A stretch of DNA of 64,000 nucleotides from Sipunculus nudus (lineage: Eukaryota; Annelida; Sipuncula; Golfingiida; Sipunculidae), in NCBI GenBank assembly GCA_026874595.1, contig CM049317.1:31106901-31170900 (forward strand), written 5' to 3'. This document shows positions 32,511 through 45,100 of this stretch, in pieces. Every line of letters starts with the position of its first letter. The first letter of the stretch is position 1. Below the pieces are notes generated by a model. It was not told where the DNA came from. It did not search any database and saw only the letters and a program-made list of their open reading frames with translations. A program made the position numbers and the translations under genes.

Positions 32511-35500
32511 ATTTGCAGCGCTGTGGTCCGAATATTGTTGGGTAAGCCTGAAAAGGCATTGCTTACTTAGTTGATAAGCCACTCTCTTGTTCATATTTAT
32601 TTCAGACCTCACCAACTTCCAAAACGCTGAGCATGTCTTTCTTTACTGATGGTATCGAGGTCAATATTAGGAAAATACAATATTATAGACAATCGCTGAT
32701 TCTTTACCTCTAAAGACGACAAGTTCTTGTATTATATTTATTGTATGAATTGTTACAATCTTATGACATATTTTTCCCCTTGTTCCATTCTATTCGTAAT
32801 CATCTTATTTGTATATATTGTACAGAGAGACAAAATTTACAGAAATATTTTTCAAGCGTTCAAGCAGTAACAGCCTTTCATATTCTTACATCCTTAATAA
32901 ACCACCTGAGTAAACGGTCAAGAAATAATATTACAGAAATACATCATAAAATATAACCTTGAATAAAGGATTCTTCACCTTAGGATTTTATGTAAATTAA
33001 TTAATGCTAGGGACTCTTGTTAAGATAATAAACATAAAATTCAACACTACGTAAATACACACTACTGACCATCCCGAGGCCTTAAAATTTAATATGTCGA
33101 TAAATTAACTATTCCAATTTGTTTAGGCAAAATTTGGGTCTGAATATCCTTTAAATCATATCAAGCATTTATGTTCATTATTGAAATATATGTTTACTAC
33201 GAGGTCATTTTCTACTTACCTTTTCACCAAAATGTGTTATTGACATTTCAGTTCATTGTTTAAAAAGTATTATTTTAACTGACCTGTTAACCAAGCCTGG
33301 GGTGTAAATAGAATTTCATGTATACTCAGAGAGAACCAACACATCCTGATATTTTATTTATTGAACTATAGCTTGACTGATACTTGGGATTATGACCTAC
33401 AAAGGCAATCTTTGTTGCCAACGCGATACTTATCTTGATAAGCTGGGCCGTTTATGGGTGCAAGCCAACGTGGCCTGATGACCTAAATAGTTTAGATGCC
33501 CCCCGCCTCAAGTTTGACCCTTACAGACTTGACAACATATGGATTCATGTTATTTAACTGTCAGATGCATTCACATTTCAGTTAGCCAACAAGGATAACA
33601 TTACCTTTCTAAAACCTTTTTCCCATTTTCTGACAGAAAAAAAAATGTTTTATCGGATTACATCATCTGTCACCAGAGAGCTGTGATTTTTAGAATAACG
33701 AGATGATTGATTCTATGAAGCGTTGTATATTAATATGCCGTATCATGTATCGATGTTAGCGATGGAACGTAGATTTATCGATCCCAGGTGTTTTATTTGA
33801 TGTTGGTTTCTGTTCATTCGTAATTTCGTGAGAATTTGTTTCTTTCAAACTTAGTCTAGACAGTTTCCTGTAATAGCATTGTTCTATGTAGATTTCACCT
33901 GCCATCTTGATTTCGCAACCTTTTTTTCTCCAGAGGTGTGTCAATTTTAAAATTCATGTGTTGAACATATTTCATAATCTTATAAGGCGATTAGCAAAAC
34001 GCAATCAGGAAATGTGACGTAGGCATGAGAATATATGCTGAAGACACCAAAGAAGAATCAGAATTTCCTAGACCAACACGCTAGGTAGTGGTGCCTAGCC
34101 GTACAACGGTCCAAAGGAGGGTCCTAGATTATTTTCTCACCGATTAGCAGAGGGATGATATCCTGGTGTATTGTGTGTGAGTGTATTAGCGGCCAGCGTA
34201 TCTCACTAACGGACTTGTGAATAATGTTTATGGAAGGGATTGTAAATAGCCGATATGTATCAGCCATTGGAGAGCCAAGTGAACAGACCAAAGGACAATT
34301 AATACGCTGATCGTTGTATGGTTAACCGAATATTGTTGTGTGCTGTGGCATACTCGTGTACATATATTGGTTTATCTAGGGTGGATTCCAGTGGCAACTG
34401 CGTGTTTTACTGACACAGTCAACCATACGAGCCTAGCAGCCAGTGTTACGGAAAAGTGCCTAAAAGATAGAGACTGTGTTAAGACAATGATTTGTTTGAC
34501 GGTGAGAAGCGCTTGTGTATCGTCTTTACTGTGTTAAACCACTAGGACTCGAGGAGAACATTAACAAGTCGGAGATAACGTAAGCTGATGAAATCAGTCA
34601 GCTGAAGGTTATACGCGATCGACCTTTGTGACGTCACTGTTTTCTAACAAACACCACACGCAACTATAGACATGGAACGTAGTCCTGTGGCCCGCCCAGC
34701 AATAAATTGACAACATACTGAGACCCAGGATGTGTGAAGGTTCCCTCATGTGAACAATTTTGAAGAATTTCACTTGGGTACTTCGTGAAAATAGAACGGT
34801 GAAAATAGTACATGGTTGATTGTGATGATTACATGCTTGAACATTTAATAAATTGATAAAGGGATGCTTATTTCCACACCCCCTCCTTCACGGGGAGTTA
34901 ACATTCTTCATGTTGGACGAAATAACTTAGTGTTTAACTAAGTGTAACATTGATCAATAAACATTAAAAAAATAATACTGAATGTTAGAGAGTAAATAAA
35001 AATAAAATATTTTAATTGCACCAAAAGAAGGAGGTGTCCTGGGTATGACTCATTTATATTCCCAAGATGCATCACATTAAAGTGCTGGGATAAAAATGAT
35101 ACTGAGTAAAGAATCAGATAACACATGGAGACAGGTTGTTTTTATATGAATTTCAAATGTTTGAACTTTTATTTAAGCGTAACCGTGAAGATCAGGACAG
35201 AAAAGGGATTATATGTTATCTGCTTGGTGTAAGTACAATTATAATGTTCCCGTTGTGTATGATGAAATAATATGGCAATGATTGTAATTTCATTATTATA
35301 TCAGGAGAAATAACAGAGTGTCAAAATTTTATTAAAGCCATATTGAAAATTGAAAACAAAATTGCAATAAAAAATGACAAGTTAAACCAACATCATATTA
35401 AATGGGTGCCAATATTATGTATACCTGAAGAATAACAAAATATTTGTTTAATTTTAAGAGAATAAAAAAGGTAAACTTAGTTAAAAGGAAACTGAAAATG

Positions 35501-35985
35501 ATTGTATTATTGTGATGGTTCAATATGTATTTGTACGTGTTCATGCATGTTTGTTTATGTTTATGCGTTACATGCATGTTGTGTGTTAATTTGTATAAGA
35601 TAAAAAAAGAATACTATCTGACTCACATCAACACTAACTGAAGTCAGCCCACCAGTTCAGTTCCCCATGTTGCTCCTCATATAAAATAAAATCGATAAAA
35701 AGATTGATAGCAAAGCATTCAAAGCAAGCAGTGCATTTGGCAGACTGCATACAAGTAAATAGAGCAACAAACAACCGAAGAATAGTTTGAATATAATAAT
35801 TATTTAAAATCCAAGGAAACACCTCCACGAGACACTGATGTGTTTAAAAAAAGTTTGATATACAGTCCATTATAAAATTGATACACAAAAAAGGCCAGAC
35901 GGTAAAGGGTCACCTTAATGCTGGGAGCTGGAAGTTATTATTCCGATATTAATAAATGAATCAATATATCACATTTAGTCAGATA
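32511..35985. other. Non-coding stretch, nothing recognised
   Basis: Only short ORFs (60-70 codons) without motifs, including 34340-34537 (+), which ends in cysteine-rich sequence but shows no known domain. Confidence 0.4.
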
Positions 35986-35989
35986 AGTA

Positions 35990-37140
35990 TTTCACTTTGC
36001 CCAATACTCAAATGATTCGGCCGGTTGTTTTGCTCATAAGTAAAACAAAGGTTACCGTGCAAACAGTTCCAATTGTGATCAGTTCCTGATGCGTGTCCTG
36101 TCCGTTACTCAGTATACCAACAACCTGTTGTGGCTAACCCCGAGACTGCCTGGATGGTACCGGTACCATCATTTCGTCAGCATCATCGCACCAACGAGAC
36201 ACAAAGACAGGTTCGTATAAGTTGACGAGTTTTGAGGTGGTCATGGACAGCGATTAGCTCAGGGTTCAGCACCCCGAAGCTAGAAACCTGTACACTGATC
36301 TGTATATATCAGTAAGTGCTTCTGAAGATTACGGCTTTTCCGCAGGTTCTACCGGTGAGTATTGCTATTATCAATAATATTATCAAGTGGTCGTTATATA
36401 TATATATTTCCTCATAGTGTTTCAGCATATTAATATGGTTCTGGTATATTTTAGGCAACCAATTAAAATACACCAAATCAATTGTGATATATCTATGATG
36501 TAGCCATTGTAAATCATTTCTGCAATGTGAATGTCTGTTTTTACAATATATATATTCCAACTGAATCCATTGATAAGTTTCACCAAGGTTGCAATACGAC
36601 ATATATTTCAAAGTATCATTTTTTTATAAGTTGCCCAGTAACAAAGGTGCATGCTTTAAAGAAAGAATATTAACACTCATTCTCAATTGGTTCCACTTTT
36701 CTTGCTGTATACGTAATCTGTCGAAAATTTTGAAAGCATTTTTACTTCCGTTATACCACTTCAGTTACTTACCCGTAAAAAAAAAAATATAATTACATGA
36801 TGATTTTGCTTAATTATTATTCTCATTGATAAAATATTTATTTTTTTGAAATGTTGACGTATCAACATTTAAAAAGTTTAGTGGATTAACTATTTTATCA
36901 AAACTACAGGAGTGTTGCAAGTGTTGCTACAGGAGTGTTGAAAGGTTAAGCCCTGAATCCTGTAATGATGCTGCAATGGACAATCATGGTGTTTCGTGAG
37001 CAGTATAACTTGTGCTGTGGATATAAAAGCCTTGGAATTCGAGTAGAAAAGGAAATTACAGGTTGCGGAAGGGCTCGTTGCCAAGTAGTCAAAAGTGTAA
37101 AATTATATTTCGAATGAACAACATTTAAATTTAGAAACAA
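35990..37140 (+). repeat. Segmental duplication, copy 1 (partner 44075-45100)
   Basis: Homology with 44075-45100 covers the sequence upstream of the exon (CCAATACTC-AAT), the exon itself, and downstream non-coding blocks such as GAGTATT...TATTATCAAGT, GATGTAGCCATTG and a GCAGT-TAAC..GTGT...AAA-GCCTTGG block. The conserved order over 1 kb shows duplication of genomic DNA with introns, not retrocopying. Confidence 0.8.
36041..36311 (+). pseudogene. Exon-like segment (IgGFc-binding-domain-like?), copy 1, broken
   Basis: The reading frame gives KGYRANSSNCDQFLMRVLSV, LLWLTPRLPG, HHFVSIIAPTR and KDRF, then a stop (36218-36220). The codon opposite the tyrosine at the copy 3 exon start is also a stop (TAA at 36041). 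Aligned with the copy at 44117, most differences are synonymous. The pattern YNKG..AD....DP..M..LP...Y....L.TP....Y.HFV.I..PT.......ID recalls the end of IgGFc-binding N-terminal domains (VQ-S...ADP-M...PP..QY...). That assignment is from memory of the family pattern and tentative. A conserved block DSD-(stop)-LRVQ-PEARNLYTDL follows in another frame up to a GTAAGT donor at 36312. Confidence 0.5.
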
Positions 37141-38088
37141 TTCGAATATACTTTATATAAAATATATCTGACAAAATATTTCATGATTCCATGTTTTCAC
37201 ATCTTAAATACGAGTTTCCGAGATTTTGCCTACACCGTCATTATTGATCATGGGGTTTCCCATTCAATAGGAATAATTAGAGCTTCATCAAAATAATTTA
37301 TAAACATATTTTTTTTGCTTACAATGAATCTATGGCGATGTCAGTGAAACATACGTATATGCTCGGCCACTTTCAGTAGGTTTCTGAAGCAATCTGCGTA
37401 CAGACGGCTAGTAAGTTTTGCACTAATCTTTAATGTATATACCCTCAGAGCGAGAACATGGACACCGCGACACCGCGTTCTGTTACGTTTAAGCGCCCCT
37501 TATTCTTTATATTCCATCACCGGCAAGGGTACAAAGATGTGGGCATCTTGTTAAAACAGCGATGTTTATATATATACATACATATATATATATATATTTG
37601 TGTGTGTGTGTGTGTCCGGAAATCTAAATCATTCGCAATAAAATTACTCAAAACAAGTTAATTATATTAACTGTTTATATTTAAAAGATATCATCAACCA
37701 AATGCGATTATATATTTACAGAGCCAATAAAAAAGTATACATTGAAGTAGAGCAAATTCGTTGACATGACTACCACCTTATAATGACCACTCAGCTGAGA
37801 CATACCCTTGTTAGCGGCTTAAAGTTACGATACATGACCAACTAGTTCACTCAATTCATTCACACTTAGGACATGTACTTTTAACAGCTAGTTGAAAGTT
37901 ACATAAATTTACATTTTAGCATTGAGGAAAAATGTAAATTTAGATAATGTTTAGAGAAGAGCTTTTCTCTGATTGCAGTTTAAAAAAAAAACCTTGAAAT
38001 TTGATTAAAACTAATCAAAATTTCTCACACATTACAACAAATTAAGGAAACAAATTTGGTCTACATGCAGAGGATTTATTATTTTATA
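37141..38088. other. Non-coding stretch with a microsatellite
   Basis: Apart from the TA/TG tract, nothing is recognised. Confidence 0.4.
37567..37616. repeat. (TA)n/(TG)n microsatellite
   Basis: Alternating TA with CATACA interruptions, passing into a TG run. Confidence 0.93.
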
Positions 38089-38550
38089 TTAAAGGTGCCC
38101 ATTCACATACATTTTGAAAAAGAATTTATGTGTTATCTGGCTTCCTCTGTGTATATATTAATGATCTAAGGGTAATTTTGGTTTTGAAAAGTTCTTATCA
38201 GGCCTGCAGGAATGATGTAGGAACTTGTTTATCAACAAAATGTTTGTAAACACAGCAATGTTGACAAACGGGAAAACGCATAACCTAAAGTGGTAGAGTT
38301 CAGGGTTCATATATGTGGAGGCAGAAAGGTCACTTCGCTAAGTTCTTGCTTATCTGACTTGCTGCCAGATGCCCTTGTTGAATTTGTTTTGGTTATTTTA
38401 TCAGTCCCCCACATATTACAAACACACTGATAGAAACGAAACAAGCAGCCTGTGTGAGGTAATATCCATGTTTTCTGGCCTATTTTTATAAAAGCTCCAA
38501 GGGATTACCTTTAGTTAATAAAGGTCAGATAGGTGATTGGGCCCCTTTAA
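38089..38550 (-). mobile_element. TTAA-flanked MITE, copy 2
   Basis: A 454-bp body (38093-38546) between TTAA at 38089-38092 and at 38547-38550. The ends AGGTGCCCATTCAC and, reversed, AGGGGCCCAATCACC match copy 1 at 26887-27350 in opposite orientation. Divergence and small indels between the two copies indicate independent, older insertions. Confidence 0.85.
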
Positions 38551-40099
38551 GTGTCTCTCTTTAAAAAGATGTTTTCAAACAAAGTAAAGTTGAGAACACG
38601 AAAGAAATCTGAAAGTATCCCGCATAATTTTGAGCGAAGTTAAACATGGTTTTATTTAAAATTGGTTGGGTGTTACTTTAGGCTTGGCATATCTCATTCT
38701 TAAGAAAGTTTCAATTCAGATTTGTTCAGAATATACTATATTGTTTACAATATGTGCCCTGAAATAAAGATTATATGATATTTGGCTCTTTGAGCTAAAA
38801 CGATGATGATAAATTAAGAATAAATGTTAAATTATAAAAATACCTCCGCGGTTTCATATTTTGTTTTCACATTTTAAATTTATTTTGAAAAATCAAGAAA
38901 TAAATATTTTGTCTGGCCTATTAATATTTACCTTTAAGTCAAAAGGTTTTTGTTTTTGCTTTATCCAAGAGATCGGGAAAAGGACAAAACCCTTCCATGA
39001 CCTGTTGTACAGAAGAATTAATGTATCTTAAATACATACTTCGCCGTGTCCACTCCGGAAAACCATGAACATGGAAACCATCATGACTGTCCAGGTATGC
39101 GATGTGTACTGGCAGGTGTGTTCACAATTTGTTTAGAGCCAAATAGAATATGCTTGGTCGTCAAGAACAGTAACATAAAAATGGCATGCATGTCTGATCA
39201 AGTTGTTGACGAAATTGACAAGGAGGAATCGTTAAGCACTGTATATGTTTCCTCAAATAACGGTTTCTCCAGCAACATCACCAGTTCAGAGGCGATACAA
39301 GAATTCTTTCAAAATCAATTATATGGACTTATCGTTTCTGCGCATATTGTACACCAATGCAATAATAAAGCTTTCTAAATACATCTTCATGGCACCTTGT
39401 GTAACGTCCACCTCAAAATAAGTACCATTTTATAATTATTCTCTTTCTTTACATCTACTTTTTAACTTTAGATTAGCAGGCATTTCCATTTCCCATTAGC
39501 GCGCACTAACCTCGGCTGCAACTGCCGACGATGACCTTTCGAACATTAAGCACAGGATCAACAGTGTCATTGAAAGCGTTTTGAGTACAGACCGATCCAT
39601 GCTATTTTTATTAGGTAGCAGATAAAACAAATCAAACCGTTGTATCATGCCTATGCATTGAAATTCAGGTGTTGAAGACCTGCGGTCGACTCAAGGCTGT
39701 CCGAATATTCCGATGTCATACAGCTCGATATTCACGGCAGTAATCACGAGTAAAACTGTTTTTGTATGATCTTGACTTCCATCGACTTGGAGAAGCTTGA
39801 CTTGTTTACAGGGCTGCTAATCAAAGTCGGCAAGTGTGTAATGTTCCAGTTTCAAAGGATACAGACTTTATCATGGGCTTTTTACTTGTTGGCCACGTAG
39901 AATGAATAGTTCATTTGTACAAATATAAATGGTTAATAATTATAATACATCTCGAAGAAGCATTCATTGAGCATATCATTATATTGTTTGTAGTTTACCG
40001 TATAGACGTTTAAGAAAAAAATGGTTATGAATGATTTTAATTAATTTTAAATGTTTAAATAAAATTTTGCAAAATCAATTATAATTGTGTGTCTTTTCA
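38551..40099. other. Non-coding stretch, nothing firmly recognised
   Basis: A 110-codon plus-strand ORF at 39046-39378 with no identified domain is the only sizeable frame. It has one weak feature, a run of serine/asparagine residues, and may be an exon or chance. Confidence 0.35.
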
Positions 40100-40215
40100 G
40101 TCAAAACTTTGCAAATTATATTGAATAGCTACATGTTGTTCATTGACCACTTTAATTGACGGCCCGACGGGCTGTTGTGATATTCTTGCCAGTCAAACCT
40201 AATATAGACGAACCC
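40100..40215 (+). repeat. Dispersed repeat R1, copy 2
   Basis: Contains TTGAATAGCTACATG, GACGGGCTGTTGT and a CCTAATATAGACGA block, shared in order with 58350-58490 and partly with 2083-2225. Confidence 0.5.
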
Positions 40216-40403
40216 TTTAGAAATGTAAATACTTTATCGAGTTCAGTTGGTGGTAGAAATTTTTAGGTTTTACCGTATCGTTCAGTTATACGCCCCAGTT
40301 ATTATTTTACTGATCATATGCTCAACAGTAGAGATCATGTAATATGAAAGTAATGAATTAAGTTGCTACTTAGAGGAAAAGAATGGTGTTACAAGTGTCC
40401 ATG

Positions 40404-40416
40404 CCCCCCCCCCCCC
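40404..40416. repeat. C13 homopolymer
   Basis: Thirteen consecutive cytosines. Confidence 0.95.
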
Positions 40417-41641
40417 ACTATATTTTGGGAAATTAAATGCCATATCTTTACTATTAGCACCCAAAATAAAACGGCTGTTATTGCTAGTATTTTCATGAAG
40501 ATAGTTAAAAGTCCATAGGAAATGGAAGTTGCCCTTAAATGAAATATATTCTGGTCCCTTTATTGTATACTGAAACCTTTCATTCTTCTCTATATAAAAA
40601 TTTAAGCTTAGCTACATCATATGATAAAGAAGATAAGTTTTATTGAGAATCTGTTAGCAAGTGAAGGTTGTGAATAAATGGGAATTTAAGCAGAAAGAGG
40701 GAGGATGTTTTAAATCTGTCGGTAACTACAACATGATACCGTTGGAATCCATGCATAAACATTACCCGAGTATACAGAAATCTGAGCCTCTAAAAGTTTC
40801 CGCTGCTGTTATATAGAGAACAACATGCAATGAGTAAAAAATCCTAGCATCCAATCCTGATTTTTGAAGGATATAAATATGTTCCCATATCGATAAATTA
40901 ATTGAAGGATACGACCTGGATAGCGGCGTGTATAATGTTTCTATGGACTCATCAGAAACTCATAATAAACAAGAAGGAACCTGTCAGGCTCCAATCCGTA
41001 GCTGCTAACAATACATTCAGAAATCCTGAAGAATGCTGTATGATTATAGTTATGCTTATACAGTCTTGTAATTGCAATATAGAAAACTTATACCCCCATA
41101 AGATACTGAGAAAATAAATTTATTATCGTTTTATTCCAATTAAAAGACCAACATACGTTTGAAGAATCAAGGCGTGGAATTTTATACTTACTGATTGCAA
41201 TTTATCTATAATGGATCAATCCTAATCAGTAAGTACATATTATATAACCAGATACGCTGTTGTATGCGTTCTGTTAGACAGCTCCATGGCATGAAGCACG
41301 ATCACATGCGGTGGCATGCGGTGTTAGAATGGGGTCTACATCTAGCGATGGCATCTATGTATCCTATATCTACACAGTACTACCCCAACTGGTGTGATGA
41401 AGAGAGGAACGCCAACGCTATGTCCGCTCGTCCCTAGGTGGCTGGTTCTGTAGGGGATATGTTTTTGATTCAGGGGATATATAATGTCCATAAATGGTTA
41501 TACTTCAACGATTCGTTTTCGAATGATCCATAAGCAGTTAAATCGTTCCAATACACCACAATAATAATGCGAATATATTTAATTATTAAAAATTATTTAA
41601 ATTTACTTAAATTATGCTGTTACTTTTTTTTTGTCAATCTA
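40417..41641. other. Non-coding stretch, nothing firmly recognised
   Basis: ORFs of 71 and 80 codons at 40902-41117 and 41195-41437 have no recognised domain. A short R2-like block (CATGCATAAACATTACCCGAG) lies near 40750-40772. Confidence 0.35.
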
Positions 41642-41805
41642 TACAACAAAGGACACAGAGCAAACAATTCGAAATGGGACCCATTAGTGATGCGCGTGTT
41701 ACCAGTCACTTATTAGGTCAACCGTCTCCTGTGTCTGACCCCGAGAGTGTCAAGTGTTATTTCCCCTTATAGACATCATGTTAACATCATATCTCTCAGG
41801 GAGAA
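41642..41805 (+). pseudogene. Exon-like segment, copy 2, broken
   Basis: Reads YNKGHRANNSKWDPLVMRVLP then VTY-stop-VNRLLCLTPR and YRHHVNIISL in a single frame with one stop (TAG at about 41730). It aligns over its length with the copies at 36041 and 44117. The local flanks do not match the other copies, so it is either older or was moved separately. Confidence 0.5.
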
Positions 41806-44074
41806 TTCCAGCTTGACGTCATAGTGGTCAGTATGTGGAGACCAGATATTCACGACTTATGTCGTGACCTGTGATGATATCAGCATCAAACTTACTGCAA
41901 CCGCCTTTGGGCAAGAAGTTGTTTTTTCTGCTTTCTCTGGCAGTGAGTAGATATTATTATTATTTTTATTATTATTTTTAATTTTTTTATAACTATTAAT
42001 TGATAAATGAATTTTCTCTCGTATTTTTTCAACCCTCTTGCTATAAATGGAACATTATGATTCAACTTAAATCGATTTGTAGAAGAAAGCCAAAAAAAAA
42101 AAAAAAATCGATTGTTCATTTGAATGACACTTATTCTGAATTAGATAACTCGATAAATACAACGTAGCAAAACTGGTTATACTTCATAAAGTTAATGATA
42201 TATCTGATTATAAGAACCACTGAAAATGCAGTATGTTGCTATTCTCACTGAACCCCGTTTCTGTATTTAATAATATTCGTATTTGGAGTGCAGTGTACGC
42301 CACGGGAAGAAACTTGTATGCGACAACATGCCTTCATTTAGGCGGTCGTGTGGAAAAGATTAAAGATTACGACATTGCGCTTACCAAGGTGCTTCTATAT
42401 TTACTGTAATGGTTCGACTGATCAACAGTTTTCAAGTAGAAACGTCGGACATACTTTATAGCGATATTTCGAGCATTGCAGATTTCCGTGTTCACCTATG
42501 CATGCCCACAGAAAACTTTTTCTAACTGAATAAATACTAGGTATTTTTATCACTGCATATTTCCAAGAATAAAGTATTACTTTTTTATATTTCGATTATA
42601 CATTGAATCGTTAATGACAGAGGCTTAGTATGTAATGAAAAGTAATCATCTATTGCTATTTATAATCTTTGAGTAAACTTTATACAATGTATAATGTATT
42701 TACGGCTATAACAATGAAACAAACATGTATTCACGGCCATGTCATTTTTTTTCAACCATTTGGGGAGAGGGGTCCAGCTGGGCAGTGTCTAAATACCAAA
42801 AATGATAAAGTAGTCCTTGCTCTTCAGAGCAGAACTAAAAGGCGACACCATGGAAATACAATATGTCCACTTTGCGTGCGTTATCTTAATAACCATTTAT
42901 CAAATACAATGGATAATTTACTGATGGTATACACAATTAGTCTAATGAGAGCGTACTTTAAAATTTCTCACCCGGCGGATACGTTCAATATTTCTACGGG
43001 GCGGAGCGTTTGAGTAACTAAGCATCCTTGGTCCCAATTATTACTAGAGTTTGGAATCCCACTTGCAGGCAAACATAGGCTGAGCTTACTTATAATCCAT
43101 AAGTATAAGTGACATCAGAGTCATGGAGATATCAGTAGTTCTAAAATTAGTTAACGGAGCCCTTTCGCTGCCCGGTGTGTAACTGCAAACAGAGTGATAT
43201 TCACAACATCTTGAACACGTTCAGGCTGTGTAGTTTTAAATACTAGATAGATATATGTTCCATATTGATCTAGTGTTTGGCAGAATATTAAATGTTATAG
43301 TGCACAATATAGACTTTATATGTTGTCACGAGCAATCTAAACTATCTTGAACGTGATTTTAATAGGTGTAGGTCTTCTTCTGACATTAAATCAAATATAT
43401 TTCATTTCATAACTGATGTTGCCAGTGTTTCTGATGTTCTTTATGCGGCAAGGTTATACCAGAGTAACTTCAGACAGTCGTGGAGTCCCTTCAGATGATT
43501 AATGGATGTGCATTGTTTTGGTTCATTTTCAACGTAAAAACACCAAAGTTGGGTTTGAAGATCAAAGCGCACACATGACAATGCACGCAGAGTGTGCATA
43601 CTTTTGTAAAGGTCTTTATCTTATGCTCAAACTTGAGAGAGTCGCCACGACTGCTGACCAGAGCTTGGAGGATTTTCGCACAACTCGCCATAACTACATA
43701 GCAAAAGGTTATTTCGCCCAGCTGAAGTTCGATTAATTCAAAATCCACGCATATTTAATTATGTCATAGGTCACTACACGTACTTATGATGTCGCTGAGA
43801 AAACTTACCAGGAATATGATGTTTTGATGAAATGTAAAAGAATTATTAATATTCTATCTCGGCTATGTTTGATTCCCATGAAAACCTACTTCCAATTTTA
43901 ATTAATTCAAAAGTCATTAGACTTTGCTATCGTCGGGATAACTTTCCAAAATGTCATCACAAACATTTGCCTATAGAGCTTTAACCTGAATCAAATTCAT
44001 TTTTAAAGAGATCAGCGGTCACAAGACATTGGACAATCGTTTTGAGGGCACGGGTGGTGCTATTGATTTTGATT
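41806..44074. other. Non-coding stretch, nothing firmly recognised
   Basis: A 114-codon ORF at 42669-43013 and overlapping ORFs on both strands at 43491-43748 show no domain. An A run lies at 42092-42107. Confidence 0.35.
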
Positions 44075-45100
44075 TCCCAATACTCGAATCGTTCGGTTTA
44101 TTATTTTGTACATCAGTATAACAAGGGCTACCTAGCAGACATTTCTAAATGGGACCCGTTTCTGATGCGCGTGTTGCCTGTTACACTTTATACAGACAAG
44201 CTGCTTTGGCTGACCCCGAGGCTACCCGGATCATACGGGTACCGTCATTTTGTCAGCATCATCGCACCAACAAGACGAAAAGACAGGTTCTTATGGATCG
44301 ACGAGAGGTGAGGTGTTCTTTGACAGCGATCAGTTCAGGGTTCAGCGCTCTGAAGCTTGAGTTCTTTATATGCTTTTGGACATAGAACAAGTGGTTTTCA
44401 TGCCTATGGATTTTCTTCAGGCTGTACCGATGAGTATTATTATTATTAATATTATCAAGTAGTTGTTATATATTTATTTCCTTATAATGTTTCAGCATTT
44501 GATATAAATGATACCGGGAAACTTCAGGCAATATAAACATGATGTAGCCATTGAAATCGTTTCCGCAACGTTTATGTCCTTTTTCTACTATATATACCCG
44601 CACTGAATTCATACAATAATTTCAGTAAAGTTGTTATCTAAAGTATATATCTACCTATTATCATTTTGTATATATTAACAAGTATCAAATGGCATGATTA
44701 ACAATAGAATAATTACATACATTCTCAATTTATTCCAATGCCCTTGCTATTTACGTATTTTGCTGACAATTGACTTCCGTTATACCATATCGGTGTACAA
44801 ATAAAAGGGCATGATATTTCAACAATAATCCAGTTAAGTGAAAAAAAAACAAAATAGATAATTGTTTAATTAACTGATGGCCCATCGACAGTAAGAACGT
44901 TTACGCAATGTTGGTTTATCATGTATTGTAAAGAGGCAAAAATTTAAGTTGTTTTTTTTTAAATAAAAATTACAAACAAGCTGTAAAAAAGGGTCGTGTT
45001 TGCTAAGCAGTGCAACGTGTCTTGTGGGTAAAAACGCCTTGGCCGTTCAGCAGAAAATGAATTATAGGATTTGAAACAAAAATTTCACTCACATGAATCA
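44075..45100 (+). repeat. Segmental duplication, copy 2 (partner 35990-37140)
   Basis: See copy 1. The same block order is retained about 8.1 kb downstream, including the exon and its 3' non-coding flank down to the AGCAGTGCAAC...AAACGCCTTGG block near 45006-45043. Confidence 0.8.
44117..44307 (+). CDS. Exon-like segment (IgGFc-binding-domain-like?), copy 3, intact
   Basis: The best-preserved member of the set. The open frame gives YNKGYLADISKWDPFLMRV, VTLYTDKLLWLTPRLPG and YRHFVSIIAPTRRKDRFLW, then IDER. It is bounded by an acceptor (TTATTATTTTGTACATCAG, AG at 44115-44116) and a donor-like AG|GTGAGG at 44307/44308, giving a 191-bp exon. The likeness to IgGFc-binding N-terminal domains, which are extracellular and abundant in bivalve secreted proteins, is tentative. 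No neighbouring exon could be assigned, so this may be an isolated relic. Confidence 0.45.

Noticed and set aside
39046-39378. 110-codon plus-strand ORF as a host exon
   Set aside because: No recognised domain and no clear acceptor/donor pair; not excluded but unsupported.
42669-43013. 114-codon plus-strand ORF as a host exon
   Set aside because: No domain, no paralogue in the window, no convincing splice signals.
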